A stretch of 48,617 nt of DNA from Ferrovibrio sp. (GTDB lineage Bacteria > Pseudomonadota > Alphaproteobacteria > Ferrovibrionales > Ferrovibrionaceae), in assembly GCF_029255545.1 (NCBI RefSeq), contig NZ_JANLJJ010000016.1, forward strand, positions 30,313 through 78,929, read 5' to 3'. Each line of letters begins with the position of its first letter. Position 1 is the first letter of the stretch. The notes beneath the pieces were generated by a model that did no database searches, had not been told where the DNA came from, and was given only the letters and a program-made list of their open reading frames with translations. Below, one piece after another: positions 17,853-25,748 of this stretch. Made by a program: the position numbers and the translations under genes.

Positions 17853-19004
17853 TCAACTTGCCTGCTTCAACATCTCCTTGGCGATGACCAGTTGCTGGAT
17901 CTGGCTGGTGCCTTCAAAAATCCTCAGAAGCCGTGCATCCCGGAACAGACGCTCGACCGGATATTCCTTGATGTAGCCGTAGCCGCCATGGATCTGCAGC
18001 ACGCGGTCGGCGATGCGGCCGAGCGCTTCGGTGGCGAAATACTTGCAGCAGGCGGATTCCTTGGAGACATGGCGGCCGGCGCTGTATTCCGTCGCCACCT
18101 TCTCCACCATGGCCCGTGCTGCCAGCGCTTCTGCCGCGCAGTCGGCCAGCATGGCCTGGATCAACTGGAACTGGCCGATGGTCCTGCCGAACTGCTTGCG
18201 CTCGCCGGCATAACGCACGCCCTCATGGATCAGGCGCTCGCACATGCCGACGGCCACGGCGGACATATGCAGACGGGCATGGTCCAGAGACTGCATGGCG
18301 GCGATGAAGCCGGTGCCTTCGCTGCCGCCCAGCAGGCTGGAGGCCGGCACGCGCACATCCTCGAAGATCACATCGGCGGTATGCGAACCGCGGAAACCCA
18401 TCTTGCGATAGGGCTTGGCGACGGTGATGCCGGGCGTGCCGCGCTCGACCAGGAAGGCGGAGATGCCGCGGGATCTCGTTTCGGCCGGCGCGGTGCGGGC
18501 AAAGACGGTGAAGATGCCGGCATGCGGCGAATTGGTGGTGAAACGCTTGGTGCCGTTGATGATGTAATGGTCGCCGTCGCGCACCGCCTTGGTGGTCAGG
18601 GCCGCGGCATCCGATCCGGCATCGGGCTCGGTCAGGCAGAAGGAGGCGATCAGATCGCCTTTGGCTATGCGCGGCAGATAGCGCCGCCGCTGTTCCTCCG
18701 TGCCATGCGAGATGATGCCCAGCGTGCCGACGCCGTTGCTGGTGCCAAAGTAAGAGCGGAAGACCGGCGAAGCATAGGCGACCTCGAAGACGATGCTGAC
18801 TTCTTCGAACAGCGACAGGCCCAGTCCGCCATATTCCTCCGGGATGGTCATGCCGAAGAGGCCGAGCGATTTGAGCTGCTGGATGATCGGCTCCGGAATC
18901 CTGTCATGCTCCTCGACATCTTCTTCCGCCGGAATCAGATCGTCGCGCACGAAGCGCCGTACAGTTTGTTTTAAGAGTTCAAGCGTTTCCAACCGATCAG
19001 ACAT
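17853..19004 (-). CDS. Acyl-CoA dehydrogenase
   Basis: A 383-residue FAD enzyme. SFCLTEPDAGSDAAAL and INGTKRFTTNSPHAGIF are the two family signatures. The C-terminus has IHGGYGYIKEYPVERLFRD and LLRIFEGTSQIQQLVIAKE, with the catalytic Glu in the EGTSQ segment as in short/medium-chain enzymes. It oxidises acyl-CoA to trans-2-enoyl-CoA and hands electrons to ETF. It follows the GntR regulator by 18 bases and precedes the Bug receptor by 37, so it is part of the self-contained island operon. Unlike the other dehydrogenases in this window, no regulon operator controls it. Confidence 0.94.
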   Translation of the reverse strand: MSDRLETLELLKQTVRRFVRDDLIPAEEDVEEHDRIPEPIIQQLKSLGLFGMTIPEEYGGLGLSLFEEVSIVFEVAYASPVFRSYFGTSNGVGTLGIISHGTEEQRRRYLPRIAKGDLIASFCLTEPDAGSDAAALTTKAVRDGDHYIINGTKRFTTNSPHAGIFTVFARTAPAETRSRGISAFLVERGTPGITVAKPYRKMGFRGSHTADVIFEDVRVPASSLLGGSEGTGFIAAMQSLDHARLHMSAVAVGMCERLIHEGVRYAGERKQFGRTIGQFQLIQAMLADCAAEALAARAMVEKVATEYSAGRHVSKESACCKYFATEALGRIADRVLQIHGGYGYIKEYPVERLFRDARLLRIFEGTSQIQQLVIAKEMLKQAS

Positions 19005-19022
19005 TTCTTCCCTTTACTTGCA

Positions 19023-19793
19023 CTATTTCGGAACCAGTTTCTCATCCTTGCCAAGGCTGCGCGCCAAGGCGGATTCGATGTAATGACGATGCAGCCGCTT
19101 CAGATGCCGCTCCATTTCCGTCACGGCGGCATCGGCATCGCGCGCTTTCATATGCTGCAGCAGCCGCGTGCGGGAGCGGATCACATCCATGGCCATGACC
19201 GAGCCGATCTGGATGACGAAGGCCTGCAGCACATCCATCAGTGCCTTCATCATCATGACCAGCACCGGATTGTCGGTGGCCTTGGCCAGCAGGATGTGGA
19301 ATTCGATATTGACCTGGGTCTTCTCGACCATCTTGCCGGCCTTGGTCAGCGCGGCGGCCTGGGCGACATTCTCTTCCATATGGGCCAGGGCTGCGGCATC
19401 GGCGCTCAGGCAGGCTTCGCGTACCACCACGGCCTCGATCCACAGCCGGGCCTCGGTGAGCTGCGTCAGCGATATATCGCCGACTTGGAACATGTCGCGC
19501 ACCACGCTGGCCACCGCATAATGCTGGGCATCGGTGACGAAGGCGCCGCCCTTGGAGCCTTTTTTCAGCCGCACGACGCCACGGCTTTCCAAGTTGCGTA
19601 GCGCCTCGCGCACGGCATGGCGGCTGATCTGGAAATGGGCGGCCAGGTCGCGCTCGTTCGGCAGTCGGTCGCCCACCCGCAATGCGCCGCTCTGCATCTG
19701 GGCGTGGATCTGGTCCGCGACGACTTCGAACACCCGCCGGGTCTTAACCGGGGCGAAGTCCTTGGTCGGGGCTTCCACTATTGGTCCAATCAT
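19023..19793 (-). CDS. GntR-family (FadR/FCD) transcriptional regulator
   Basis: A 256-residue regulator. The N-terminal winged helix-turn-helix spans about residues 20-90 (RLPNERDLAAHFQISRHAVREALR, cut here into its helices LPNERDLAAHF and SRHAVREALRNLE), followed by a helical FCD ligand domain with the metal-site segment EFHILLAKATDNPVL. Such proteins repress catabolic operons until a carboxylate or acyl-CoA binds. It is the first gene of the operon with the acyl-CoA dehydrogenase, Bug receptor and CaiB, so it very likely controls itself and them. A palindrome overlapping its start codon could be its operator. Confidence 0.92.
   Translation of the reverse strand: MIGPIVEAPTKDFAPVKTRRVFEVVADQIHAQMQSGALRVGDRLPNERDLAAHFQISRHAVREALRNLESRGVVRLKKGSKGGAFVTDAQHYAVASVVRDMFQVGDISLTQLTEARLWIEAVVVREACLSADAAALAHMEENVAQAAALTKAGKMVEKTQVNIEFHILLAKATDNPVLVMMMKALMDVLQAFVIQIGSVMAMDVIRSRTRLLQHMKARDADAAVTEMERHLKRLHRHYIESALARSLGKDEKLVPK
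19780..19790. promoter_or_regulatory. Possible GntR/FadR-family operator at the start of the regulator gene
   Basis: ATTGGTCCAAT is a perfect palindrome around a central base, directly adjoining the ATG at 19791-19793, inside codons 2-5. It resembles the ATTGGATCCAAT repeats bound by FadR-family VanR in Caulobacter. It may be a coincidence of coding sequence; no second copy was seen nearby. Confidence 0.25.
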
Positions 19794-19892
19794 TGTGCCA
19801 TCCTACGAAGAGTGAAACACTAGCGCAAGCGCGATCTGCGCCAGCATTGAAAACAATGGAAATACTAAAGGATATCAGGGGTTAATGTGAGG

Positions 19893-19951
19893 TTCCGCCC
19901 GGCGGAAGTGGCAGAGGCGTGTCATATACCATAATATGCGGCACGCCTCTG
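19893..19951. repeat. Two adjacent perfect inverted repeats upstream of the GntR gene
   Basis: TTCCGCC (19893-19899) and GGCGGAA (19901-19907) form a tight 7-base inverted repeat. Next, CAGAGGCGTG (19912-19921) and CACGCCTCTG (19942-19951) form a perfect 10-base stem whose 20-base loop contains an inner CATAT/ATATG pair. They lie 100-160 bases upstream of the GntR start, between it and the MetX-like remnant. A terminator for the former gene or a regulator site are both possible. Confidence 0.5.
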
Positions 19952-19965
19952 GGTGATCTGGGCAG

Positions 19966-20407
19966 GGAGGACGGGTATTTTAGCGGCGCGGCATAGAATT
20001 TTGCCGTGCCGGTCGTGCCATGGCTGCGCGTTTCGGTGCTGGCCGTAATGAGTTGCATCTGCCGTACTTCACCCGTTTCATCGCTTCAGCCATCACGCCG
20101 GTCTCCGGAGGCCCACTGATAGACGAAGTCATTGTGAACGGCGCGGCCAGCCGCTCGTCGATATACTTGTCGGCCGCTGCGCGCGTCGGGGCCTGCTTCT
20201 GCTTCGCCAGTGTGCCGCTAGCCGGTGGCGAAGATCAGGTTGGCGATCTCCGTGACTTCGGCTGGCTGGTGTAATTGCCGTCATATAGTCCGGATCGTTT
20301 TTCACCGTTTCGGCCAGCAGGCGGGGCATCATCCAGTTGCGGCTCGACATCTCGGTCGGCTGCGATGCCATCGGCACCAGCACATCCATCATGTCCAGGT
20401 ATTTCAC
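19966..20407 (-). pseudogene. Decayed MetX/homoserine O-acetyltransferase-like alpha/beta-hydrolase, 3' part
   Basis: Homology is readable only by changing frames. From 20407 down: YLDMMDVLVPMASQPTEMSS and RNWMMPRLLAETVKNDPDY; then shifted DGNYTSQPKS; then IANLIFATG; then GTLAKQKQAPTRAAADKYID and ERLAAPF; then NDFVYQWASGD; finally QLITASTETRSHGTTGTAKF followed by YAAPL. The order matches MetX-like hydrolases, ending with the segment that carries the catalytic His (HGTTG). At least four frame changes and probable small deletions separate the pieces, and the N-terminal half with the nucleophile is missing. The 5' end coincides with the break in the CaiB stump at about 20410, so one recombination joint truncated both genes. 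Confidence 0.7.
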
Positions 20408-20410
20408 GCC

Positions 20411-20836
20411 CTAGTGGATTGGTTCCAACGTTTGGAACCCTCGGTTTCGGCCCATCCTGCCCGTAGCCCGCAATATGACCAGATCGGCGTTCCATTCATT
20501 TAGAACCTCCGGCCCAATCCCCGCCCGGTCGAGCACGCTGGAGCGGAAATTCTCCACCAGAACATCAGCATTTTCAATCAGCTTTGCGAGGACCTCGCGC
20601 CCCGCGTTGGTTTTCCAATCGAGCGTGAGAATTCGTTTGTTCCGGGCAAGCGTCTTCCAACAGACACCAATCCCGTCCCGCCCCTTAGGCCCCAGATCGC
20701 GCAACATATCGCCTCGGTCGGGGGCTTTGACCTTGATCACCTCGGCACCGAAATCCGAGAGAAGTGCTGCTGCCAGCGGCCCCACGATCACATCGCCAAG
20801 TTCAACGATCCGCACATCACATAGCGGCATCGCCAT
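20411..20836 (-). pseudogene. 5' fragment of a CaiB/BaiF family CoA-transferase
   Basis: Starting at the ATG at 20836 (ribosome site GGGAGGATC), the frame reads PLCDVRIVELGDVIVGPLAA, SDFGAEVIKVKAPDRGDMLR, NKRILTLDWK and ADVLVENFRS, the N-terminal third of a class III CoA-transferase. Around 20455 the frame is lost in the GYGQDGP motif; one frame over the sequence continues QDGPKPRVPNVGTNPLG before homology stops near 20410. About 250 C-terminal residues, including the catalytic region, are absent. A perfect regulon operator lies 41 bases upstream, so this was a resident member of the regulon that was broken when the foreign segment joined. Confidence 0.82.
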
Positions 20837-20876
20837 GGCTGATCCTCCCCGACTATTCACGACTGCCAGAGTTTAT

Positions 20877-20892
20877 TCTAACATTTGTTAGA
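20877..20892. promoter_or_regulatory. TetR-type operator, copy 3 (perfect arms)
   Basis: TCTAACATTTGTTAGA has two perfect complementary 7-base arms around TT. It sits upstream of the truncated CaiB gene and now drives only a broken gene. Together with copy 4 it best defines the consensus. Confidence 0.75.
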
Positions 20893-21099
20893 TTGACAAA
20901 AAGGGGTCTGAGCGAAGGCCGCACGAAGAATCGCCAAGCGGGCATGTAGCACCGCGCGTTTCCTCCACGGGTCAGTTCGCCGGCAGGATGAAGCCCTTGT
21001 GCCAGCATTCGGTCACATGGTCACGAGCCGAAAGCCGTTCTCCTTGGCGAACATCGCTTACGATGTCCACGTCGCTCGCGAGCAAGAAGAAGCAACTCG

Positions 21100-21705
21100 T
21101 TATTTCTTACTGGTCTCTTTTCCCGAGACATGGCCGAATCGTGGAAGGATCACGGATCCGGCAATATAGAGCAGACCGGCAATCGTCGATTTGAGCAGGT
21201 CACCCAACAGAAATGGATATAACCCGGTCGAGAGAAGACCCTCGCCATAGCCGGTGAAAACACCCAGCCACGCAAGCCCTGGAACGTAGATCATCACACT
21301 TGCGGCAATGGCAATGGTGACAGCCCCAAAGATTGACTTCGCATATCCTCTTCTTGCCAGCCATCCCGCCACATAGGCCGATATCGCAAAGCCCGCAAGA
21401 TAGCCGCCCGTCGGGCCGGCAACATATGCCAGCCCTGAAGGCGTCGGCGGTGTGCCCGCGAAGACCGGAAAGCCCGCCAGCCCCTGCAGGATATAGGCAA
21501 TGATCACGCCGGAACCGCGGACAGGCCCGAGGAACAGGCCAAGCGCGACAACGACCAGGGTCTGCGTCGTCATCGGAACCGGATAGTACGGAACCTGTAC
21601 TTTCGCTGATGCCGTCAGAAGCATCGTACCAGCAAGCAGTATAAGTGCCTCGCCGAACAACGTCGCGAAGGCATTGCGCTCCAAGAATGCCCTTTTGATG
21701 TACAT
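21100..21705 (-). CDS. bioY: Biotin transporter S component BioY
   Basis: About 201 residues and six hydrophobic segments. VQVPYYPVPMTTQTLVVVAL, LGPVRGSGVIIAYILQG, AGPTGGYLAGF and FLLGDLLKSTIAGL are BioY hallmarks. It captures biotin in the membrane, alone or with an ECF energising module, which is not in this window. The ATG at 21705 is preferred because a GGAG-plus-AAAGG ribosome site precedes it; an ATG at 21738 is the longer option. It is the last gene of the operon encoding TetR, carboxyltransferase, hydratase, biotin carboxylase and acyl-CoA dehydrogenase, 73 bases behind the latter. The context makes sense: the window encodes two biotin-dependent carboxylases. A BioR-like box lies in the gap. 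Confidence 0.93.
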   Translation of the reverse strand: MYIKRAFLERNAFATLFGEALILLAGTMLLTASAKVQVPYYPVPMTTQTLVVVALGLFLGPVRGSGVIIAYILQGLAGFPVFAGTPPTPSGLAYVAGPTGGYLAGFAISAYVAGWLARRGYAKSIFGAVTIAIAASVMIYVPGLAWLGVFTGYGEGLLSTGLYPFLLGDLLKSTIAGLLYIAGSVILPRFGHVSGKETSKK

Positions 21706-21740
21706 CCTTTCCGCTCCAGTCATGCGTTTGGTTGGCATTT

Positions 21741-21750
21741 TTATAGATCT
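21741..21750. promoter_or_regulatory. BioR-like box upstream of bioY
   Basis: TTATAGATCT matches eight of ten positions of the alphaproteobacterial BioR operator TTATAGATAA. It lies 36-45 bases upstream of the preferred bioY start, between bioY and the preceding dehydrogenase gene. It could let bioY respond to biotin independently of the operon. The match is incomplete and short, so this is tentative. Confidence 0.35.
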
Positions 21751-21778
21751 TTTCAGCAGTGGGACTCAACATTCCCAT

Positions 21779-22945
21779 TCACATGCGTTTGGCGACTTCC
21801 TCCAGCATCACCTCGGTCGCCCCTCCGCCGATTGCCTGCACCCGAGCATCCCGCGACATGCGCTCGACCGGATTTTCGCGCATGTAACCCATGCCGCCCT
21901 GGAACTGGACGCAATCGTAGAGCACGCTGTTGACCAGTTCGCCGCAATACGCCTTCACCATCGAGACCTCGCGGACGCAGTCAACACCAGCGGCGTCGAG
22001 GCGCGTCGCGTGGTACACGAGCTGCCGACCCGCCTCGATCCGCGTCAGGCAGCCCGCAAGTCGCTGGCGAACGGCTTGGTTGTTCCATAACACGCCGCCA
22101 AATGCGCTGCGCTGCTTGACATAGGCTATGGTCATGTCGAGCGCAGTCTGCGCCTCGGCGCAGGCCAGCGCGCCCAGAACGATGCGTTCGTTCTGGAAGT
22201 TTTTCATCACCGCATAGAAGCCCCTGTTGACTTCGCCAAGCACGTTCTCAGCCGGCACCCGCACCTCGTCGAAAATCAGCTCAGCTGTGTCGGAGCAGAG
22301 CCAGCCGGTCTTGCTCAACGCGCGGCCCACCGAAAGGCCCTTTGTCCCCTTCTCGACCGCGAAGATAGTGATCCCGCGCGAGCCCTTGGCGTCAGGATCG
22401 GTCCTGGCGGCGACGAAGTAGAGATCGGCATGGACGCCGTTAGTGATGAACATCTTAGTGCCGTTCAGCTTCCAGTCGGAGCCATCCCGTGTTGCGCGGG
22501 TGCGCATGCCGGCCACATCCGAGCCAGCGCCAGGTTCGGTCACGGCGACGGCAGTGATCGTCTCGCCCGAGGTGATGGCAGGCATCCAGCGCGCCTTCTG
22601 CTCGGGTGTACCGGCGTTCTCCAGATGCGGCGAGGCCATGTCGGTATGCACCAGCACCGTGGCTGAAAAACCACCGAAGGTGGACCGGCCGACTTCCTCG
22701 GCCAGCATCACACTCGACGTGACGCCCAGTCCGGCGCCGCCATACTGTTCGTCATAGCGCATGCCGAGAAACCCGAGCGCGCCCATTTTACGCAGCACCT
22801 CGCGGGGTACCACGCCCTTCTCTTCCCAGGCTTCGCCCATGGGCTTCACCTCGGCCTCAATGAAGCGCCGCAGCTGGGCTCGGATTATTCGAATATCCTC
22901 GCCGAACGGGCCTGTGGCCGCGTCGATGGTCTCGTGTCTGGTCAT
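21779..22945 (-). CDS. Acyl-CoA dehydrogenase (long-chain/citronellyl-CoA dehydrogenase-like)
   Basis: A 388-residue acyl-CoA dehydrogenase. AVAVTEPGAGSDVAGMRTRA and LNGTKMFITNGVHADLYFVA are the family signatures. The EGT catalytic site of medium-chain enzymes is absent (the segment reads AIGGGATEVM), while FQNERIVLGA supplies a Glu at the helix-G position used by isovaleryl-CoA and long-chain enzymes. That alternative base is typical for enzymes taking branched substrates, including AtuD. The start overlaps the biotin carboxylase stop in ATGA. The operon context, next to methylcrotonyl/geranyl-type carboxylase genes, suggests it makes the branched 2-enoyl-CoA that is then carboxylated. Whether it is LiuA- or AtuD-like cannot be settled by eye. 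Confidence 0.93.
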   Translation of the reverse strand: MTRHETIDAATGPFGEDIRIIRAQLRRFIEAEVKPMGEAWEEKGVVPREVLRKMGALGFLGMRYDEQYGGAGLGVTSSVMLAEEVGRSTFGGFSATVLVHTDMASPHLENAGTPEQKARWMPAITSGETITAVAVTEPGAGSDVAGMRTRATRDGSDWKLNGTKMFITNGVHADLYFVAARTDPDAKGSRGITIFAVEKGTKGLSVGRALSKTGWLCSDTAELIFDEVRVPAENVLGEVNRGFYAVMKNFQNERIVLGALACAEAQTALDMTIAYVKQRSAFGGVLWNNQAVRQRLAGCLTRIEAGRQLVYHATRLDAAGVDCVREVSMVKAYCGELVNSVLYDCVQFQGGMGYMRENPVERMSRDARVQAIGGGATEVMLEEVAKRM

Positions 22946-24957
22946 GTCCTGTCCTCCGGATCGAGTCTCATCAGGGGTGCGCCGCCGGCTACCGTGTCGC
23001 CCGGCGCGCAGTAGATTTCGGCCACCAAGCCCGCGACCGGCGCGGACAGACTCTGCAAGAGTTTCATTGCCTCCAGCACAACGAGCGTTTCACCCTTGCT
23101 CACCTGCTCGCCCGGCGCCACGCGAACCTCGACCACCGCGCCGGGCATTGGGGCGGTAAGCGTGTCGGCGCCGCTGGCGGCGCCCGAAGCACGCTGCAGG
23201 TGCCGGCCCTTGAGCGTACAAAGCGACACGATCACCATGCCATCTGGCGCAGAAACATGCACCTGCCATCGCTCGCCGTGCCGCAGAACGTGCACGCGGC
23301 GAGCGAAGGGTGCTTCGTTCATCCAACCTGTCAGGCTTTCTGCGGACAGGCGCGCGCCTTCGACGCCAAGATCAGGACCGTCGGGCAATATCACCTTGAC
23401 GCGCGCGCCCCGCCCCACGACCCTGATCGGCGCATCGGCGTCATCGCTCCAGTAGCAGGCTGCGCCCGGCTGCCCCGCAGCCTCCGTTAGCCGCCAAGCG
23501 CCAAGACTGTGCCAAGGAGTATTCGGCATGGGCGAAAGGTGCAGATGCAGGCAGAGCGCGGCCAGGGCGCGGGATTCGCCGTCGGGTACGGGGGCGGTCC
23601 AGCCGCACGGGAACATCTCGGCCAGCCCCCCGGTGTGGTGGTTCAGGGAGGCAAAGTCAGAATGGGTGAGAAGCGCCCGTTGATACGCGAGATTGACGCG
23701 GACTCCGCCCACTGCGAAGGAATCGAGGGCCTTGACCGTCCTCCGGATGGCCTCTGCGCGACCCGGGGCATGGACGATGAGTTTGGCGAGCATCGAATCG
23801 TAGAAATGCCCCACCACCGACCCTTCTTCCACTCCGCTGTCGAGCCGCACAGTTCGCGGTGGCGCCCATAACGTGATCGTGCCGGTTTCGGGGCGGAAAT
23901 TCTCGGCCGGGTTCTCCGCGGCGACGCGGACCTCTATGGCGTGGCCACCAAGCGTAACGTCCTCCTGCGCAAACCCCAGTGCCTCGCCACGCGCGATGCG
24001 CAACTGCCACTCAACCAGGTCGATACCGGTGATGGCTTCGGTCACGGGATGCTCTACCTGAAGTCTGGTGTTCATCTCCAAGAAATAGAATTCGGCCCGC
24101 GCGGGATCGTACAGATATTCCACCGTTCCCGCCGAGCGGTAGCAAATGGCCCGCGCCAGTTGGACGGCAGCGCCATGCATGGCTGAGCGCAAAGCGTCGG
24201 GGATGCCTGGGGCGGGCGCTTCCTCGATCAGCTTCTGATGGTTGCGCTGAAGCGAACAGTCGCGATCGCCCAAATGCAGCACATTGCCATACGCGTCGCC
24301 CAGGACCTGCACCTCGATGTGGCGCACGCGCGGTGCATAGCGCTCCAAGAATATGGCCGGATCGCCAAAGACGCTTTTTGCCTCGGCTCGTGCTGAGGCG
24401 ATGGCCTCGCCTGCCGCACGCATACTGGTGACGAGCCGCATTCCCCGCCCGCCGCCGCCGGCGCTGGCCTTGACCATGAAGGGCACGCCGAGCGTCTGTG
24501 CCTCCATGAAAAGCCGGTCATCGGACTGGTCCGCGCCGCTGTAGCCAGGCAGCACCGGTACGCCGGCCGCCTGGGCTGCGGCCTTGGCGTCTATCTTCGA
24601 GCCCATGCGCGCGATCGCCTGGGGTGAAGGTCCAATGAACGCCAATCCCGCTTCTTCCACGCGCGTCGCGAATTCGGCGTTTTCGGACAGGAAGCCGTAG
24701 CCTGGGTGAATCGCGGCCGCGCCGGTGCCCCGCGCCGCCCCAAGGATAGCGTCGATGTTCAGATAGCTTTCCGCTGCGGCAGCCGGACCGATGCAAACGG
24801 CGTGATCGGCCTCGGCCACGAAGGGCGCGTCTCGGTCAACTTCGGAGAAAACAGCCACGCTTTCCAGCCCCAGCTTCCGGCAGGCGCGCTGGATCCGGCG
24901 GGCGATCTCGCCCCGGTTGGCGATAAGGACGCGGGCGAAGCTCAAGTCACCCGCCAT
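22942..24957 (-). CDS. Biotin-dependent acyl-CoA carboxylase alpha subunit (BC-BT-BCCP)
   Basis: A 671-residue alpha subunit. The biotin carboxylase part (about 1-450) shows LIANRGEIARRIQRA, HPGYGFLSENAEFA, the ATP-grasp loop SAGGGGRGMR and EMNTRLQVEHPVTE. A beta-barrel BT region follows, then a C-terminal biotinyl domain with EAMKL around Lys632. The biotin motif is MKL, not the usual MKM. It carboxylates biotin with ATP and bicarbonate and hands CO2 to the carboxyltransferase at 25749-27347, forming a methylcrotonyl- or geranyl-CoA-type carboxylase. It overlaps the hydratase gene by 16 bases and the dehydrogenase by 4, showing tight coupling. Specificity resides in the beta subunit. Confidence 0.94.
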   Translation of the reverse strand: MAGDLSFARVLIANRGEIARRIQRACRKLGLESVAVFSEVDRDAPFVAEADHAVCIGPAAAAESYLNIDAILGAARGTGAAAIHPGYGFLSENAEFATRVEEAGLAFIGPSPQAIARMGSKIDAKAAAQAAGVPVLPGYSGADQSDDRLFMEAQTLGVPFMVKASAGGGGRGMRLVTSMRAAGEAIASARAEAKSVFGDPAIFLERYAPRVRHIEVQVLGDAYGNVLHLGDRDCSLQRNHQKLIEEAPAPGIPDALRSAMHGAAVQLARAICYRSAGTVEYLYDPARAEFYFLEMNTRLQVEHPVTEAITGIDLVEWQLRIARGEALGFAQEDVTLGGHAIEVRVAAENPAENFRPETGTITLWAPPRTVRLDSGVEEGSVVGHFYDSMLAKLIVHAPGRAEAIRRTVKALDSFAVGGVRVNLAYQRALLTHSDFASLNHHTGGLAEMFPCGWTAPVPDGESRALAALCLHLHLSPMPNTPWHSLGAWRLTEAAGQPGAACYWSDDADAPIRVVGRGARVKVILPDGPDLGVEGARLSAESLTGWMNEAPFARRVHVLRHGERWQVHVSAPDGMVIVSLCTLKGRHLQRASGAASGADTLTAPMPGAVVEVRVAPGEQVSKGETLVVLEAMKLLQSLSAPVAGLVAEIYCAPGDTVAGGAPLMRLDPEDRT

Positions 24958-25739
24958 GAGGGCGTACCCTTGTTCAGGAAGCTATTGATCCCCTCAATGC
25001 CTTCTTCGGTTTCCCAAGCGTCGGCCAAGCGGTCCGCGGTATAGATCATGCTGTCTTCGATCCCATGGCCTGCTACATAGGCGATCAGCCGCTTGGTATC
25101 GGCAACTGCTCCGGGCGCGGCCTGCAGATGGGCGCTGACAACGCGTTCCACCGCAGCGTCCAGCGCATCCGGCGCGGCCACCTCCGTCAGCAATCCGATC
25201 CGCTCGGCCCGCTCGGTGCCGAACAGTGCACCGGAGAGCATCGTCTCGCGTGATGCAGCCTCGCCGATGCGCGCCACCACGTAAGGCGAGATGTTGGCGG
25301 GCAGGAGGCCGAGCCGCACCTCAGTCAGGCCGAACGTTGCGCCTTCGGCGCCGATGGCGTAGTCGCACACCGATATCAGGCCTACGCCGCCGCCATAGGC
25401 CGCCCCGTTGATTCTTCCGATCAGCGGCTTGGGCAATGTGTCGAGCCGGCGCAAGAGCCGAGCGAGCGTAGCACTCTGTTCCACCCGTTCCGCGCGGCTC
25501 TTTTGCACGTTCGAGGCGAACCAGTTGAAGTCGCCCCCAGCGCAGAAGCTCTTGCCGGCGCCGGTCAGCACCACGAGGCGCACCGCCTTGTCCTCAGCAA
25601 GCGCCGCCGCCGTTGCGCCGAGTTCCGAGATCAGCGCCGCGTTGAGCGAGTTGTGCTTGTCGGGACGATTGAGGATGACGGTGGCGACGCCGCGTGAGTC
25701 CACGTCGACCTGCAACGTTTCATGGCGATCATAAACCAT
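24942..25739 (-). CDS. Enoyl-CoA hydratase, 3-methylglutaconyl-CoA hydratase-like (LiuC/AtuE type)
   Basis: A 265-residue crotonase. The oxyanion-hole segment SFCAGGDFNWF and the stretch AAYGGGVGLISVCDYAIG, then FGLTEVRLGLLPANISPYVV, are the pattern of the AUH/LiuC family that hydrates 3-methylglutaconyl-CoA or longer isohexenylglutaconyl-CoA. As in that family, Gly/Leu occupies the first Glu position and the second Glu is kept in TEVRLG. It sits between the two carboxylase subunit genes (9 bases after beta, overlapping alpha by 16), so it should act directly on the carboxylated product. Whether the substrate is C6 or a longer terpenoid is open. Confidence 0.9.
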   Translation of the reverse strand: MVYDRHETLQVDVDSRGVATVILNRPDKHNSLNAALISELGATAAALAEDKAVRLVVLTGAGKSFCAGGDFNWFASNVQKSRAERVEQSATLARLLRRLDTLPKPLIGRINGAAYGGGVGLISVCDYAIGAEGATFGLTEVRLGLLPANISPYVVARIGEAASRETMLSGALFGTERAERIGLLTEVAAPDALDAAVERVVSAHLQAAPGAVADTKRLIAYVAGHGIEDSMIYTADRLADAWETEEGIEGINSFLNKGTPSWRVT

Positions 25740-25748
25740 TGTCTGTCC

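Noticed and set aside
17736..18974. 412-codon open frame on the plus strand
   Set aside because: Antisense to the island acyl-CoA dehydrogenase; composition is His/Gly/Asp-rich as expected of a shadow frame.
19780..19790. Considered assigning the GntR operator with confidence
   Set aside because: The palindrome lies inside codons 2-5 and occurs once; kept only as a low-confidence site.
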